Shown: one piece after another, positions 25,630 to 36,925 of the stretch
Numbering within the stretch: the first letter of the stretch is position 1
Layout: the number at the start of each line of letters is the position of its first letter
NCBI GenBank assembly: GCA_029547705.1
Contig: JAKPOU010000068.1
Coordinates: forward strand, 1-64,000
Origin: Bacteroidota bacterium
GTDB taxonomy: Bacteria > Bacteroidota > Bacteroidia > Bacteroidales > VadinHA17
Direction: 5' to 3'
Length of the DNA stretch: 64,000 bases
Made by a program: the position numbers and the translations under genes
Notes under the pieces: model-generated
What the model saw: the letters and a program-made list of their open reading frames with translations, nothing else
What the model was told of the DNA's origin: nothing
Databases searched by the model: none

Positions 25630-28600
25630 ATGAAATATTCTCCTGAAGATATAATTACACGGAAAATCCTCATTCTTGACGGGGCAATGGGAACCATGAT
25701 CCAGAAACAGGGTCTGAATGAGGATTCCTACAGGGGATCCCTGTTCGGGGATCATCCCGTGCCGCTGAAGGGAAACTATGATATACTGAATATTACCAGT
25801 CCTGATGTAATCAGGAAGATCCACCTTGATTACCTTGAGGCGGGAGCCGATATAATCAGTACGAACACCTTCAATGCAAATGCTGTTTCACAGGCTGATT
25901 ACCGGATGGAGGACCAGGTGTACAGGATGAACCTTGAGGCCGCACGCATTGCCGGGGAAGCCATTTCCCTGCATGAGAAATCCGGCGGTTCCGGCATTCA
26001 TTTTATTGCCGGGGCAATAGGACCCACCAACCGTACGGCTTCAATGTCGTCAGACGTAAACGATCCGGGTGCGCGCCAGATCACCTTTGATGAACTGGCT
26101 GAGGCATATTCGGAACAGGTGAGGGGACTTATTGACGGAGGGGCTGATATCCTTCTCATCGAGACAGTCTTTGATGTACTGAACTGTAAGGCGGCCCTGT
26201 ACGGAATAAGCAATATTTTTGAAGAGAGGGGAATAAGTCTGCCGGTAATGGTTTCGGGAACAATCACGGATGCCAGCGGGCGGACACTGACCGGCCAGAC
26301 CCTTGAGGCCTTCCTCGTTTCGGTCTCCCATTTTCCTTTGTTCAGCATCGGACTGAACTGCGCCCTTGGCGCGGAGCAGCTGAGACCCTTTGTTCAGGAG
26401 TTGTCGGGGAAAACAGAATTTTATGTGTCTGCCCATCCGAATGCCGGACTGCCGGATCAGTTCGGGGAATACAATCAGTCGGCCGGATACATGGCAATGG
26501 TTACCGAGGAATTCATGAAGGAGGGCTGGGTGAATATCATCGGCGGATGCTGCGGAACAACTCCCCTTCATATAAGGAAGATCGCGGAACTGGCGGAAAA
26601 ATACCCGCCAAGGCAGAAGCCTGCGATAAAGAAATACACGAGGCTCAGCGGGCTGGAAGTACTGACCATCACGCCTGAAACCAATTTTGTAAATATAGGT
26701 GAACGTACCAATGTGTCGGGATCATCGAAATTTGCCAGGCTGATACGTGAGGAGAAGTACAGTGAGGCTCTTGCCGTGGCAAGAAACCAGGTGGAGGGCG
26801 GAGCCCAGATAATTGATATCTGCATGGATGAAGCCATGCTGGACTCCGAAAGGGCAATGGTAAGGTTCGTGAACCTGATCATGGCTGAACCTGACATAGC
26901 CAGACTGCCGCTGATGATAGACTCCTCGAAATGGAGTGTGATCACTTCCGCACTGAAATGCATCCAGGGCAAGTCGGTTGTCAATTCCATCAGTCTGAAG
27001 GAAGGAGAGGAAGTGTTTCTCGGACACGCACGGGAAATAAGGAAATTCGGCGCGGCTGCCGTCGTCATGCTTTTCGACGAAAAGGGACAGGCCGACAGCT
27101 ATGAGAGGAAGACAGAGGTCGCGGAGAGATCATACAGGCTGCTGGTTGAAAAAGCAGGATTTCCTCCGGAGGACATATTTTTTGACCCCAATGTGCTCGC
27201 GGTGGCAACAGGTATCGAGGAGCACAACAGTTACGCTGTCAGCTTCATCAGGGCAACCACCTGGATAAAGGAAAACCTTCCCCATGCCAGAGTGAGCGGG
27301 GGAATCAGCAATCTCTCATTCTCATTCAGGGGAACGGACAGGGTAAGGGAGGCCATGCATTCGGTATTCCTTTACCATGCCATCAATGCCGGCCTCGATA
27401 TGGCAATAGTGAATCCGGGAATGTTGCAGGTATACAGTGAAATAGATCCGGATCTGCTCAAGCTGACAGAGGATGTCATTCTGAACCGCAGGAAGGATGC
27501 CACGGAAAGACTGGTAAAGTTTGCGGAAGGACTGAAGAATGAGGGGAAGAAGGAGGAAAAGAGCGATGAATGGAGGGCCCTCCCTGTTATTGAAAGGATC
27601 AGGCATTCACTTGTAAGAGGCCTGGATGAGCATATTGAGCAGGATGTGGAGGAGGCGAGACCCCTTTTTGCCAGATCCATAGAACTGATTGAAGGTCCGC
27701 TGATGTCGGGAATGAATGAGGTGGGAGACCTGTTCGGATCGGGAAAGATGTTCCTCCCGCAGGTGGTCAAGAGCGCCAGGGTCATGAAAAGGGCAGTGTC
27801 AAGACTTGAACCCTATATTGAGATAGAAAGCAGGCATGAGGAGAAGAAAAGTGCCGGGAAGATTGTTCTCGCAACGGTAAAGGGAGATGTTCATGATATA
27901 GGGAAAAATATCGTTGGCGTTGTATTGTCATGCAACAGTTACCAGGTGACGGATCTGGGAGTGATGGCCTCCACGGAAAAAATCATTGACACCGCCCTGG
28001 AGGAGAAAGCTGATTTTATCGGACTGAGCGGACTGATAACACCTTCGCTAGAGGAAATGGTACATGTGGCTGCGGAGATGGAAAGGCGGAAGCTGACAAT
28101 ACCACTCCTTATCGGGGGTGCCACCACTTCTGAGGTACATACCGCGGTAAAAGTTTCACCAAAATATTCAGCACCTGTCATTCATGTAAAGGATGCATCA
28201 AAGGCCGCCGGGGTTCTTTCCGCACTGCTCAGGGAAGACAGGGCACAATATGCTGCCGCTGTAAGTGAGAGATACGCTTCCCTGAGGGAGGAACATACAG
28301 TGAAGCGCAGCGAGAGGAAGCTCCTTCCACTAGCGGATGCCAGGGAGAACCGGCTGAATACCGACTGGAATACCCAAAAGCCCTTCATTCCCCTGAAGCC
28401 GGGATACAGGATAATTGATGACATTGACCTTAATCTGCTGACCGGGTATTTTGACTGGACGTTCTTTTTCGTGCAGTGGAAACTGACGGGAAGATACCCT
28501 GCCATCCTGAATGATCCGGTCAAGGGTCCGGAAGCCAGAAAACTGTATGATGATGCACAACAATTACTGAAAGAAATAATTGAAAGGAAACTGATATCCG

Positions 28601-29280
28601 CAAAGGCCGTTTTCGGACTTTTCCCAGCAGGATCAGAGGGTGATGACGTTGCTGTGCTCAGCGACCGGAAGGGCAGCAACAGGACGACCTGGCTGAGGTT
28701 TCTCAGGAACCAGGGAGTGAAGGAAACAGATTTTCCGAACCTGTGCCTGGCGGATTTCATTGCGCCCCTTTCATCGGGAGTGGCTGACAACATAGGGCTC
28801 TTTGTTGTTACTGCCGGTATTGACGAAGATAAATTTTCCATGTACAGGGAGGATGACTATGCTTCGATAATGATCCGGATGCTGAGTGACCGTTTTGCTG
28901 AGGCAGCCGCCGAATGGCTCCATGAAAGAATCAGAAAGGAATACTGGGGCTTTGCCGCCGATGAGAACCTGCCTGTTGAGGATCTGCTGGCGGTGAAGTA
29001 CCGTGGTGTCAGACCCGCTCCGGGATATCCGGCCTGTCCGGATCATACTGAAAAAAGGGTGCTGTTTGACCTGCTCGATGCTGAAAATGCAATCGGAGCC
29101 GGACTTACGGAAAATTTTGCGATGATCCCCCCGTCAGCCGTGAGCGGATATATATTTTCACATCCGGCTTCCACATATTTCACTGTGGGAAGGATAGGAA
29201 ACGACCAGTTAAAGGATTATGCTGAAAGAAAGAATATGAGTATTGATGAGGCAGCCCGCTGGCTTGCCCCTAATTTATGA
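25630..29280 (+). CDS. metH: Cobalamin-dependent methionine synthase
   Basis: A full-length 1216-residue MetH that methylates homocysteine from 5-methyl-THF via cobalamin. Domains in order: homocysteine-binding barrel (1-330, zinc cysteines in GLNCALG and GGCCGTT), pterin-binding barrel (about 350-610, [15 protein letters not shown]), cap and B12-binding domain (about 640-880, with [11 protein letters not shown]; His755 is the cobalt ligand) and the AdoMet reactivation domain (about 900-1216, [12 protein letters not shown]). All four modules are intact. It is followed 12 bp later by metF, which makes its substrate. Confidence 0.97.
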   Translation: MKYSPEDIITRKILILDGAMGTMIQKQGLNEDSYRGSLFGDHPVPLKGNYDILNITSPDVIRKIHLDYLEAGADIISTNTFNANAVSQADYRMEDQVYRMNLEAARIAGEAISLHEKSGGSGIHFIAGAIGPTNRTASMSSDVNDPGARQITFDELAEAYSEQVRGLIDGGADILLIETVFDVLNCKAALYGISNIFEERGISLPVMVSGTITDASGRTLTGQTLEAFLVSVSHFPLFSIGLNCALGAEQLRPFVQELSGKTEFYVSAHPNAGLPDQFGEYNQSAGYMAMVTEEFMKEGWVNIIGGCCGTTPLHIRKIAELAEKYPPRQKPAIKKYTRLSGLEVLTITPETNFVNIGERTNVSGSSKFARLIREEKYSEALAVARNQVEGGAQIIDICMDEAMLDSERAMVRFVNLIMAEPDIARLPLMIDSSKWSVITSALKCIQGKSVVNSISLKEGEEVFLGHAREIRKFGAAAVVMLFDEKGQADSYERKTEVAERSYRLLVEKAGFPPEDIFFDPNVLAVATGIEEHNSYAVSFIRATTWIKENLPHARVSGGISNLSFSFRGTDRVREAMHSVFLYHAINAGLDMAIVNPGMLQVYSEIDPDLLKLTEDVILNRRKDATERLVKFAEGLKNEGKKEEKSDEWRALPVIERIRHSLVRGLDEHIEQDVEEARPLFARSIELIEGPLMSGMNEVGDLFGSGKMFLPQVVKSARVMKRAVSRLEPYIEIESRHEEKKSAGKIVLATVKGDVHDIGKNIVGVVLSCNSYQVTDLGVMASTEKIIDTALEEKADFIGLSGLITPSLEEMVHVAAEMERRKLTIPLLIGGATTSEVHTAVKVSPKYSAPVIHVKDASKAAGVLSALLREDRAQYAAAVSERYASLREEHTVKRSERKLLPLADARENRLNTDWNTQKPFIPLKPGYRIIDDIDLNLLTGYFDWTFFFVQWKLTGRYPAILNDPVKGPEARKLYDDAQQLLKEIIERKLISAKAVFGLFPAGSEGDDVAVLSDRKGSNRTTWLRFLRNQGVKETDFPNLCLADFIAPLSSGVADNIGLFVVTAGIDEDKFSMYREDDYASIMIRMLSDRFAEAAAEWLHERIRKEYWGFAADENLPVEDLLAVKYRGVRPAPGYPACPDHTEKRVLFDLLDAENAIGAGLTENFAMIPPSAVSGYIFSHPASTYFTVGRIGNDQLKDYAERKNMSIDEAARWLAPNL

Positions 29281-29292
29281 CAAGATATATTT

Positions 29293-30246
29293 ATGAGTGT
29301 TATTGAAAAAATAAAAAATGCCAAGGGGCCTCTGTTCACGTTTGAACTGCTTCCTCCCCTGAAAGGGCACAGCATTGAGCGTATCTATTCTGCGATTGAC
29401 AGACTGATGGAGTTTGAGCCGGCCTACATTAATTTCACTTCGCACCGGAATGAGACCAGTTACAAAGAAAGGCCCGACGGACTTCTTGAAAAGAGGGTGA
29501 CGCGGCTCCGGCCCGGAACAATCGCACTGGCTGCTGCCGTGAAATACAAGTACAACATCACGGTGGTGCCCCATATCCTCTGCGGGGGCTTCACCAGGGA
29601 GGAAACGGAAAATGTGCTGATAGAAATGAATTTCCTCAATATTGATGATGTCCTGGCCCTCCGGGGAGACCCTCAGAGAGGAAGCCGTGTCTTTATCCCC
29701 GAGAAGGACGGGCACAGGTATACCAGCGAGCTGGTGGCGCAGATTGTGGATATGAACAATGGAAGGTACCTGGAGGATACACTCAGGGAAAATACTCCCA
29801 CCAGTTTCTGCATCGGAGTGGCAGGATATCCTGAAAAGCACGGTGAGGCACCGAATATGGAAACCGATATTGTAAATCTAAAAAAGAAAATTGATGCCGG
29901 AGCTCAGTATATTGTTACCCAGATGTTTTTTGACAATGGAAAATACTTCCGGTTCAGGGATCTGTGCAGGGATGCAGGGATTCATGTCCCGGTGATACCG
30001 GGAATAAAGCCCGTTTCCGCCCTGAATGACATAAAAATGCTTCCCAAGACCTTTCATATTGACCTGCCGAATGACCTGGTGAAAGAAGTGGAAAAATGCA
30101 GCACCGATCAGGAAGCCCGTGAAGTGGGAATTGAATGGACCACTATGCAGTCAAGGGAACTGATCAGCCGGGGAGCCCCCGGAATACATTATTATACCCT
30201 GGGCCGTTCAGATAATATTGCCAGGATAGTTAAGGCTTCGTTCTAG
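29293..30246 (+). CDS. metF: Methylenetetrahydrofolate reductase
   Basis: A 317-residue flavin-dependent enzyme that reduces 5,10-methylene-THF to 5-methyl-THF for MetH. It has the family N-terminus (FTFELLPPLKGHSIE), LALRGDPQRG and the late GAQYIVTQMFFDN and PVIPGIKPV segments of the MTHFR barrel. It lies 12 bp after metH and forms one operon with it, so methyl donor production and use are encoded together. Confidence 0.95.
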   Translation: MSVIEKIKNAKGPLFTFELLPPLKGHSIERIYSAIDRLMEFEPAYINFTSHRNETSYKERPDGLLEKRVTRLRPGTIALAAAVKYKYNITVVPHILCGGFTREETENVLIEMNFLNIDDVLALRGDPQRGSRVFIPEKDGHRYTSELVAQIVDMNNGRYLEDTLRENTPTSFCIGVAGYPEKHGEAPNMETDIVNLKKKIDAGAQYIVTQMFFDNGKYFRFRDLCRDAGIHVPVIPGIKPVSALNDIKMLPKTFHIDLPNDLVKEVEKCSTDQEAREVGIEWTTMQSRELISRGAPGIHYYTLGRSDNIARIVKASF

Positions 30247-30373
30247 ATTCCGGATCCGTGATCCGTACCGCTTCCGGATCTGTACCGTACCGGATTATCT
30301 GATTCGTATTGCCTGTTGCGGGTCAGATAAATCAGGCAGTACTGGCTGGTTAACGTCCTGTAAGGAAGTTATT

Positions 30374-31717
30374 TCAGATACCGAATTCGTTCCGGATCTT
30401 ATCCACATAGTCGAGTTTTTCCCATGCGAAAAACTCCACTTCCTTCATCCATCCCTTTTTGCCGTTGTTGTTGAGGATCCGCGGTATGCTTCCGGGAACC
30501 TCATAGTACACCTCAACATTGCCGATATGTGGTTCCTTTCCGAAATGGCCGTATGAAGCGGTTTTCAGGAATACGGGATTCTTCAGTCCCAGGCGTTCGA
30601 TAATGAAATAGGGTCTCAGATCGAAAAGTTTCCTGACCCTGGAAGCAATTTCCCCGTCGGTAAGTATCCTTCCGCTGCTGTCTTTTACCCTGGCCGTTCC
30701 GAAGGTGTTCACAAAAAAGCCTACCGGTTGGGCAATCCCGATAGCATAGGCAACCTGTATGAGTGCCTGGCTGCATACGCCCGCAGCTACCATGTTCTTT
30801 GCTATATGACGGGCGGCATAGGCTGCCGACCTGTCAACCTTGGAAGGATCCTTGCCGGAAAATGCTCCTCCGCCATGTGCACCGTGACCGCCATAAGTGT
30901 CTGTAATGATCTTTCTTCCGGTCAGTCCCGTGTCTCCGTGGGGGCCTCCGATTACAAACTTGCCCGTGGGATTGACCAGGAGCCGTACATCATCACCCAA
31001 CAGCATTTTTACGTTTCCGGGAAGGGATTCCCTTACTCCCGGGAAAAGATATTTCTTCAGGTCAGCGGCAATCTGTTCCTGCATGGCTTTCTCAGCATCC
31101 TTTTCAGTAAGTATATTTTTTCCGTCAGGTTTCACAAATTCATCATGCTGTGTGCTTATCACTATTGTATCTATCCGTACGGGTTTGTTGTTGTCGTCAT
31201 ATTCCACGGTCACCTGCGATTTGGAATCAGGACGGAGGTATTTCATCACTTTCCCTTCGCGGCGGATTGCTGCCAGTTCCTCCAGGAGGCGGTGAGACAG
31301 TTCAATGCTCAGAGGCATGTAATTGTCCATTTCCGTACAGGCATAACCGAACATCATACCCTGATCCCCGGCACCCTGTTCCTCCGGCTTTTCACGGACA
31401 ACACCCTGCCTTATATCGGCCGATTGTTCATGAATAGTGGAAATGACACCGCATGAATCAGAATCGAAACGGTATTCAGCCTTTGTATAACCTATTTTGC
31501 GGATGACCTCACGGGCCGTTTCCTGAACATCAACCCATCCGGATGTCTGCACCTCACCCCCGCAAACAACCAGTCCTGTCGTTACAAAAGTCTCACATGC
31601 AACCTTGGAATCACGGTCCCATTTGAGAAATTCATCAAGCAATGCGTCCGAAATCTGATCCGCCACCTTGTCGGGATGCCCTTCCGACACTGATTCTGAA
31701 GTAAATAAATAGCTCAT
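30374..31717 (-). CDS. metK: S-adenosylmethionine synthetase
   Basis: A 447-residue enzyme that makes AdoMet from methionine and ATP. Motifs are [19 protein letters not shown] at the N-terminus, [10 protein letters not shown], and the methionine/phosphate loop [20 protein letters not shown]. It is a little longer than the 384-residue E. coli protein, as usual in Bacteroidota. It converges with metF, so the methionine cycle genes are adjacent on opposite strands. A tandem-repeat region lies upstream. Confidence 0.97.
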   Translation of the reverse strand: MSYLFTSESVSEGHPDKVADQISDALLDEFLKWDRDSKVACETFVTTGLVVCGGEVQTSGWVDVQETAREVIRKIGYTKAEYRFDSDSCGVISTIHEQSADIRQGVVREKPEEQGAGDQGMMFGYACTEMDNYMPLSIELSHRLLEELAAIRREGKVMKYLRPDSKSQVTVEYDDNNKPVRIDTIVISTQHDEFVKPDGKNILTEKDAEKAMQEQIAADLKKYLFPGVRESLPGNVKMLLGDDVRLLVNPTGKFVIGGPHGDTGLTGRKIITDTYGGHGAHGGGAFSGKDPSKVDRSAAYAARHIAKNMVAAGVCSQALIQVAYAIGIAQPVGFFVNTFGTARVKDSSGRILTDGEIASRVRKLFDLRPYFIIERLGLKNPVFLKTASYGHFGKEPHIGNVEVYYEVPGSIPRILNNNGKKGWMKEVEFFAWEKLDYVDKIRNEFGI

Positions 31718-32119
31718 AATATTTTATTTTGAATTTTTAAACACGTGGAAGCCCTATCTCTCCCTGATATTATTTTGAACTTTGTTTCTTTTGCTTTTTA
31801 TACTTTGTTTCTTTTGCTTTTCCCCGTTTTTGCCATGTTTTCCGTTAATTCCGGCTCAATTCTTCCCTTAACCCCGCTTCAATTCTTCCGTTAATTCCGG
31901 TTCATGCCTTCAATTAACCCCGGCTCATGTTAATACAAGCGGGTTTGATCCGGACTGTCCGGAATTACTTCTTTAAACAACAGCTGGTGGATTGATTGGT
32001 TGATATGAGATTACAGAACAGAGGCATTTTAGCATTTTTTTCTGTGGTTGCAATCAGCGCAAATCTTTCCACCGGGAAATTGTACCGCAAAGAAAAGAAA
32101 AGTAAGCGGAATAAAAAAA
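31718..32119. repeat. Intergenic region with two sets of 23-bp tandem repeats
   Basis: Positions 31779-31798 and 31802-31821 are identical (actttgtttcttttgctttt, period 23). Positions 31845-31930 hold about 3.7 further 23-bp units beginning alternately ttaattccgg and ttaaccccgg. The rest (31931-32119) has a palindrome tccggactgtccgga but no gene. The region is upstream of metK and downstream of the gldA-like gene, both on the minus strand. Confidence 0.7.
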
Positions 32120-33034
32120 TTATCTGCCTGTCAGTTGCCTGAAAATTTCTTCAAGATTGCTTTCCTCTTTCTGAAGGGAAAGCACAGTCAGGTTATTCCT
32201 GACGGCAAATGCAAATATGGCCGGGCGGATATCTTCCCCTGATTCTGCTTCCAGGAGCCATTCACCCTGCCTTGTCAGGACTGCACTTTTAATCCCCGGA
32301 ATGCCAAGCAGTTCCGAATCACTTGTTTCCCTGTCAAAACCGGCCCTGATAAGCTGCTTCGGGCTCTTGATCTTCTGGTGTATCTTGTCTTTTTCCTCAT
32401 CGGCAACAATAACTCCCCTGTCGATAATAATTATCCTTCCGCAGATTGCCTCGGCTTCCTGCATGATATGGGTTGAAAGCATGACTGTCTTTTCCTTTCC
32501 GGCTTCCCTGATCAGATTCCGTATTTCAATGATCTGATTCGGATCGAGCCCCGTTGTGGCTTCATCCAGTATGAGTACATCCGGATCGTGAATCAGCGCC
32601 TGGGCCAGTCCCACACGCTGCCTGTAGCCCTTTGAAAGGGCGCCGATCTTTTTGTTTGCCTCGGGCGCCAGCCCCGTAAGCCCGATAATATCATTCACTG
32701 CTGACCCCTGCTTTCTGCGGGAACCATACATCGAGGCGACAAATGACAGGTATTCCCTGACATACATTTCGGGATAGAGGGGATTGTTTTCCGGGAGATA
32801 ACCCGTTATCTTCCTTATTTCGCGTCCGCCGGACGAGACATCCGTGCCGTTGACCAGCACCGTTCCGGAAGTTGCCGGTATGAAGCCGGTAATGATCTTC
32901 ATCATTGTGGACTTTCCCGCACCGTTGGGTCCGAGGAATGCCACTATTTCCCCCGTTTTCACTTCAAAGGAAACATTATCAAGCGCTTTCTGAGATCCGT
33001 AAACCTTACTGACCCCCCTGACTACAATGGACAT
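32120..33034 (-). CDS. gldA: GldA-like ABC ATPase
   Basis: A 304-residue ATPase with Walker A GPNGAGKSTM, signature LSKGYRQRV, Walker B LILDEATTGLD and H-loop STHI. The N-terminus and the extended C-terminal regulatory part (about residues 225-304) fit GldA, the ATPase needed for gliding in Flavobacterium. Its GldF/GldG-type membrane partners are not next to it. In non-gliding Bacteroidota close homologues are simply ABC-2 exporters, so the symbol is given by similarity. Confidence 0.75.
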   Translation of the reverse strand: MSIVVRGVSKVYGSQKALDNVSFEVKTGEIVAFLGPNGAGKSTMMKIITGFIPATSGTVLVNGTDVSSGGREIRKITGYLPENNPLYPEMYVREYLSFVASMYGSRRKQGSAVNDIIGLTGLAPEANKKIGALSKGYRQRVGLAQALIHDPDVLILDEATTGLDPNQIIEIRNLIREAGKEKTVMLSTHIMQEAEAICGRIIIIDRGVIVADEEKDKIHQKIKSPKQLIRAGFDRETSDSELLGIPGIKSAVLTRQGEWLLEAESGEDIRPAIFAFAVRNNLTVLSLQKEESNLEEIFRQLTGR

Positions 33035-33080
33035 TTATCTTTCATTTTCCGACAGCAGACAACAGATTCGGGATCTTGTG

Positions 33081-33932
33081 CTAATCGCCCCAGCCTCCCA
33101 TGAACTGCCTGCTGCTTGCAAAGGATGCTTTCGGATTGACACAGCAGACCGGAATCCGGGAACTGTTCGCAATAATGTACTGTTCTGACGCTCCCAGCAC
33201 ATAATCTGCAAAGGAGATATTCTTCGTGGTTATGATCAGTATCAGGTCTGCATTGATTTTCTGGGCAAATTCCAGGGTCTGCTCCGCAGTCTTGCCCCTG
33301 GGCATCTCATGAACCTCATATTCGATATTGTTCTGTATGAAGTATTTGATGGCAAAGGCCAGGTTGACCTTGGTCCTTTTCTGAAGAGACTTATCGTATG
33401 TTGAGGTGACCATTATATGCATCTTTGAATCAAAATATTTTCCCATGTAGATGGCCATTTTGATCTTTTCCTTGGTCTCTCTCCGGAAGTCAACGGGAAA
33501 CAGGATGTTCTGATACCTTTCCTGATCACGGGGAGGATCCTGAACAACTATGAAGGGAACTTTCGATTTGGCTATCACTTTCAGGGCCCAGCTTCCTGTA
33601 AGCTTCTGCATGCCCTTCATGCCATGGGTGCCCATTACAACAACATCTGCCTCCTTTTCGTTCACAAATTCCGCAATTGACTTGAAAATTGTTCCTCTGA
33701 CCACATAAGACGAAACGGGCATATTGTATTTCCGGGAAGCTTCGCTGGCAGCATGCTGAAGCAGGGTTTTCTTTTCTCCCTCTTCCCTGGGCTTGATTCC
33801 CGTATCAACAATATGCAGCAGGGCAATGCCGTTCTTTACCATCCGGCCTATCTTTGCCGCATGTGCAAGAGCATTTTCGGCAACTGGGGTGAAATCCCAG
33901 GGCACGACAATAACTTTCTGATTTTCATCCAT
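33081..33932 (-). CDS. Universal stress protein, two UspA domains
   Basis: A 283-residue cytoplasmic protein made of two Usp domains, about 1-140 and 150-283. The first begins VIVVPWDFTPVAENALAHA and has VVMGTHGMKGMQKLTGS, a G-2x-G-9x-G(S)-type ATP-binding loop. The second has LASYxQ-like degeneration. Expressed from its own TTTG-19-TAACTTTG promoter. Usp proteins bind ATP and accompany stress or growth arrest; the exact role is unknown. Confidence 0.9.
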   Translation of the reverse strand: MDENQKVIVVPWDFTPVAENALAHAAKIGRMVKNGIALLHIVDTGIKPREEGEKKTLLQHAASEASRKYNMPVSSYVVRGTIFKSIAEFVNEKEADVVVMGTHGMKGMQKLTGSWALKVIAKSKVPFIVVQDPPRDQERYQNILFPVDFRRETKEKIKMAIYMGKYFDSKMHIMVTSTYDKSLQKRTKVNLAFAIKYFIQNNIEYEVHEMPRGKTAEQTLEFAQKINADLILIITTKNISFADYVLGASEQYIIANSSRIPVCCVNPKASFASSRQFMGGWGD

Positions 33933-33958
33933 AGCAATGTTTTGTTACAGTTTGAATT

Positions 33959-33989
33959 CAAAGTTATTAAGTTTTTAGAAATATTCAAA
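33959..33989 (-). promoter_or_regulatory. Promoter of the universal stress gene
   Basis: On the minus strand TTTG (33989-33986), 19 bases, then TAACTTTG (33966-33959). Both elements and the spacing fit the Bacteroidota sigma-A consensus. Confidence 0.75.
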
Positions 33990-34017
33990 CCGGCGGGCAG
34001 CAGTGTTTTGTTTTTAT

Positions 34018-34025
34018 TATTTTTG
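34018..34025 (+). promoter_or_regulatory. asnS promoter -7 box
   Basis: TATTTTTG followed by cggg matches TAnnTTTG, 20 bases before the asnS start codon. No TTG is seen at the ideal upstream distance. Confidence 0.5.
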
Positions 34026-34045
34026 CGGGATGTTTAATTTTTAAG

Positions 34046-35434
34046 ATGAAACGGGAAAAAATAAAAGCCCTTCTGGCTTCAGGAGGGACAGACAGGGAAG
34101 TACTCGTCAAGGGATGGGTCAGAACAAAGAGAGGAAGCAAGAATATTGCATTTATCGCTCTCAATGACGGATCAACGATAAAGAATATACAGGTGGTTGC
34201 CGATGTGTCCGGTTTTGATGAACAGCTTATGAAGGAAATAACCACCGGTGCATGCATTGCTGTCAGAGGCAGGCTTGCCGGATCGGAAGGAAGCGGCCAG
34301 GATGTGGAGATCCGCGCTGAATCGATTGAGCTTTACGGAAAAGCCGACCCTGAGACCTACCCTCTTCAGAAGAAAGGCCATACAATGGAATTCCTGAGGG
34401 AAATAGCACATCTGCGTCCCCGCACGAATACCTTTGGTGCGGTTCTCAGAATAAGACACGCACTGGCTTATGCTATTCACAAGTATTTCAACGACAAGGG
34501 CTTCTATTATCTTCATACTCCCATAATCACCTCCAGTGATGCCGAAGGTGCGGGAGAAATGTTCCAGGTTACCACTCTTGACCTGGGGAGTGTGCCGAAG
34601 AAAACAGACGGATCGGTGGATTTCAGTGACGACTTCTTCGGAAAGCCAACGAATCTTACTGTTTCAGGACAGCTTGAAGGCGAGCTCGGAGCCCTTGCCA
34701 TCGGTGAAATATATACCTTCGGACCCACGTTCCGTGCCGAGAACTCCAATACCCCCAGGCATCTCGCGGAGTTCTGGATGATAGAACCGGAGATGGCCTT
34801 CTATGACCTTAACGACAATATGGACCTTGCGGAGGATTTTGTCAAGTACCTGATAAGGTATGCCCTTGAGAACTGCAGTGACGACCTCGATTTCCTCAAT
34901 AAGATGATCAGCAAGGACCTTCTGGAGAGGCTTGATTTTGTCATCAATAATGAATTTATCAGAATGACTTATACCGAAGCCGTCGGCATTCTTGAAGCTT
35001 CGGGAAGGAAATGGGTATACGGAACAGGATGGGGCAAGGACCTTCAGGCAGAGCATGAACGTTATCTTGTTGAGGAATATTTCAGATGCCCGGTAATCCT
35101 TACCGATTATCCGAAGGTCATAAAGGCTTTTTATATGAAGCAGAATGATGACGGCAAAACCGTCAGGGCCATGGACGTGCTTTTCCCTGGAATAGGGGAA
35201 ATAATCGGAGGTTCACAGAGGGAGGAAAATTACGAAAAACTGCTTGCAAGAATACAGGAACTCGGTCTGCCGGAGAAGGATCTCTGGTGGTACCTGGAAA
35301 CCAGGAAATTCGGAACCGCGCCTCATAGCGGCTTTGGCCTTGGTTTTGAGAGATTTGTACAGTTTGTAACCGGAATGGCGAATATCCGGGATGTTATACC
35401 CTTTCCCAGAACACCGAAAAACGCAGAATTTTGA
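34046..35434 (+). CDS. asnS: Asparaginyl-tRNA synthetase
   Basis: A 462-residue class II synthetase. An N-terminal OB-fold anticodon-binding domain ([17 protein letters not shown]) precedes the catalytic domain with motif 2 ([19 protein letters not shown]) and motif 3 ([12 protein letters not shown]). The asparagine-specific enzyme is told from AspRS by the short insertions and overall match to AsnS. It is followed 33 bp later by rpoN, with which it probably shares a transcript. Confidence 0.95.
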   Translation: MKREKIKALLASGGTDREVLVKGWVRTKRGSKNIAFIALNDGSTIKNIQVVADVSGFDEQLMKEITTGACIAVRGRLAGSEGSGQDVEIRAESIELYGKADPETYPLQKKGHTMEFLREIAHLRPRTNTFGAVLRIRHALAYAIHKYFNDKGFYYLHTPIITSSDAEGAGEMFQVTTLDLGSVPKKTDGSVDFSDDFFGKPTNLTVSGQLEGELGALAIGEIYTFGPTFRAENSNTPRHLAEFWMIEPEMAFYDLNDNMDLAEDFVKYLIRYALENCSDDLDFLNKMISKDLLERLDFVINNEFIRMTYTEAVGILEASGRKWVYGTGWGKDLQAEHERYLVEEYFRCPVILTDYPKVIKAFYMKQNDDGKTVRAMDVLFPGIGEIIGGSQREENYEKLLARIQELGLPEKDLWWYLETRKFGTAPHSGFGLGFERFVQFVTGMANIRDVIPFPRTPKNAEF

Positions 35435-35467
35435 TATATTAGGAGTAAACTGACCGAACCGGCGGAA

Positions 35468-36925
35468 ATGTTAAAGCAGAAGTTACAACAGAAGCTACTT
35501 CAGAAACTGTCTCCCCAGCAGATACAGATGATCAAACTGCTGGAGGTGCCCACCCTGCAGATAGAACAGCGGATCAAGAAGGAACTTGAAGAGAATCCGG
35601 CTCTTGAGGAAGGTACCGATTATGAGGATATTCAGACAGAACAGCAGGACGACCGGGACTATGAGGATAATGACAGGGATCAGGAGGAATTTACGCTTGA
35701 TGATTATATTGAGGAAGATGACATTCCCGACTACAGGCTTCAGACATACAATGTAAGCAGGGATGATGAGAAAAGGGCAGAGATCCCCTTTTCAGGCGGT
35801 TCATCGTTTCATGAATACCTCGAATCACAGTACAGCCTGAGAAACCAGACGGAAAAGCAGAAGATACTGGGGGAATTCATTATCGGTAACATTGACGAGG
35901 ACGGATATCTCAGAAGGGAACTTGAAAACATCGTTGACGATCTTGCCTTCCTGCAGAACATAAGCACCACGGTTGAGGAACTTGAAGAGGTTCTGGAAGT
36001 GATTCAGGATCTTGAACCTGTTGGTGTGGGAGCCAGAACACTCAGGGAATGCCTTCTCCTGCAGCTTGCGAAAAAGGAAAACACACAGCCTGCGGAACAA
36101 CTGGCGTATTCGATATTGGATAACTATTTTGAAGAGTTCTCAAAAAGACATTATGACAAGATAATTGCCAGAATGGGTATCAGCGAGGATGAACTGAAGC
36201 AGGCAATAGAGGAAATCCTGAAACTTAATCCCAAGCCCGGCGGGTTCTACAGTGATCCCTACAGCAAACATGCCCAGCCTATAATCCCCGATTTCATACT
36301 GGAACATTCCGAGGAAGGATTTGATCTTCATCTCAATTCGAAGAACGTTCCGGAACTGAGGCTCAATCCAGCATATTCCGAAATGCTGCAGGCTTACAGC
36401 AGGCAGAAGGGTGACAAGAAGCAGATGAAGGATGCAATAGTATTCATGAAGCAGAAAATTGACTCGGCAAGATGGTTCATTGATGCCATCAAGCAACGTC
36501 AGAACACTCTCCTGCTTACAATGAACGCCATTTTTGAATACCAGCAGGAATATTTTATCGACGGGGATGAAACCAGGCTCAGACCGATGATCCTGAAGGA
36601 TGTTGCCGAGATGACCGGACTTGACATATCCACGGTTTCCAGAGTCGCAAACAGCAAATACATACAGACGCATTTCGGCATCTTCCCGCTGAAGTATTTT
36701 TTCTCTGAAGGACTTCAGACCGACAGCGGCGAAGAGGTGTCGACCAGGGAAATAAAACGGATTCTTCAGGATTGCATCGACAATGAGGACAAGCGCCGGC
36801 CGCTGACCGATGAGCGCCTGACAGAGATACTCCAGGAAAAGGGCTACCAGATAGCCAGAAGAACCGTGGCAAAATACCGTGAACAGCTGAATATTCCCGT
36901 TGCACGGCTCAGAAAGGAAATATGA
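35468..36925 (+). CDS. rpoN: RNA polymerase sigma-54 factor
   Basis: A 485-residue sigma-54. The N-terminal Gln-rich activator-interacting region reads KLQQKLLQKLSPQQIQMIK. An acidic stretch (about 50-95), the core-binding domain and the C-terminal DNA-binding domain with the RpoN box ARRTVAKYRE follow. It directs transcription of genes that need enhancer-binding ATPases; none of those is in the window. It overlaps the following membrane-protein gene by 4 bp (ATGA). Confidence 0.96.
   Translation: MLKQKLQQKLLQKLSPQQIQMIKLLEVPTLQIEQRIKKELEENPALEEGTDYEDIQTEQQDDRDYEDNDRDQEEFTLDDYIEEDDIPDYRLQTYNVSRDDEKRAEIPFSGGSSFHEYLESQYSLRNQTEKQKILGEFIIGNIDEDGYLRRELENIVDDLAFLQNISTTVEELEEVLEVIQDLEPVGVGARTLRECLLLQLAKKENTQPAEQLAYSILDNYFEEFSKRHYDKIIARMGISEDELKQAIEEILKLNPKPGGFYSDPYSKHAQPIIPDFILEHSEEGFDLHLNSKNVPELRLNPAYSEMLQAYSRQKGDKKQMKDAIVFMKQKIDSARWFIDAIKQRQNTLLLTMNAIFEYQQEYFIDGDETRLRPMILKDVAEMTGLDISTVSRVANSKYIQTHFGIFPLKYFFSEGLQTDSGEEVSTREIKRILQDCIDNEDKRRPLTDERLTEILQEKGYQIARRTVAKYREQLNIPVARLRKEI

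Noticed and set aside
26050-28841. Long minus-strand frames opposite metH
   Set aside because: Ser/Arg-rich translations typical of the complement of a biased coding sequence; metH is certain.
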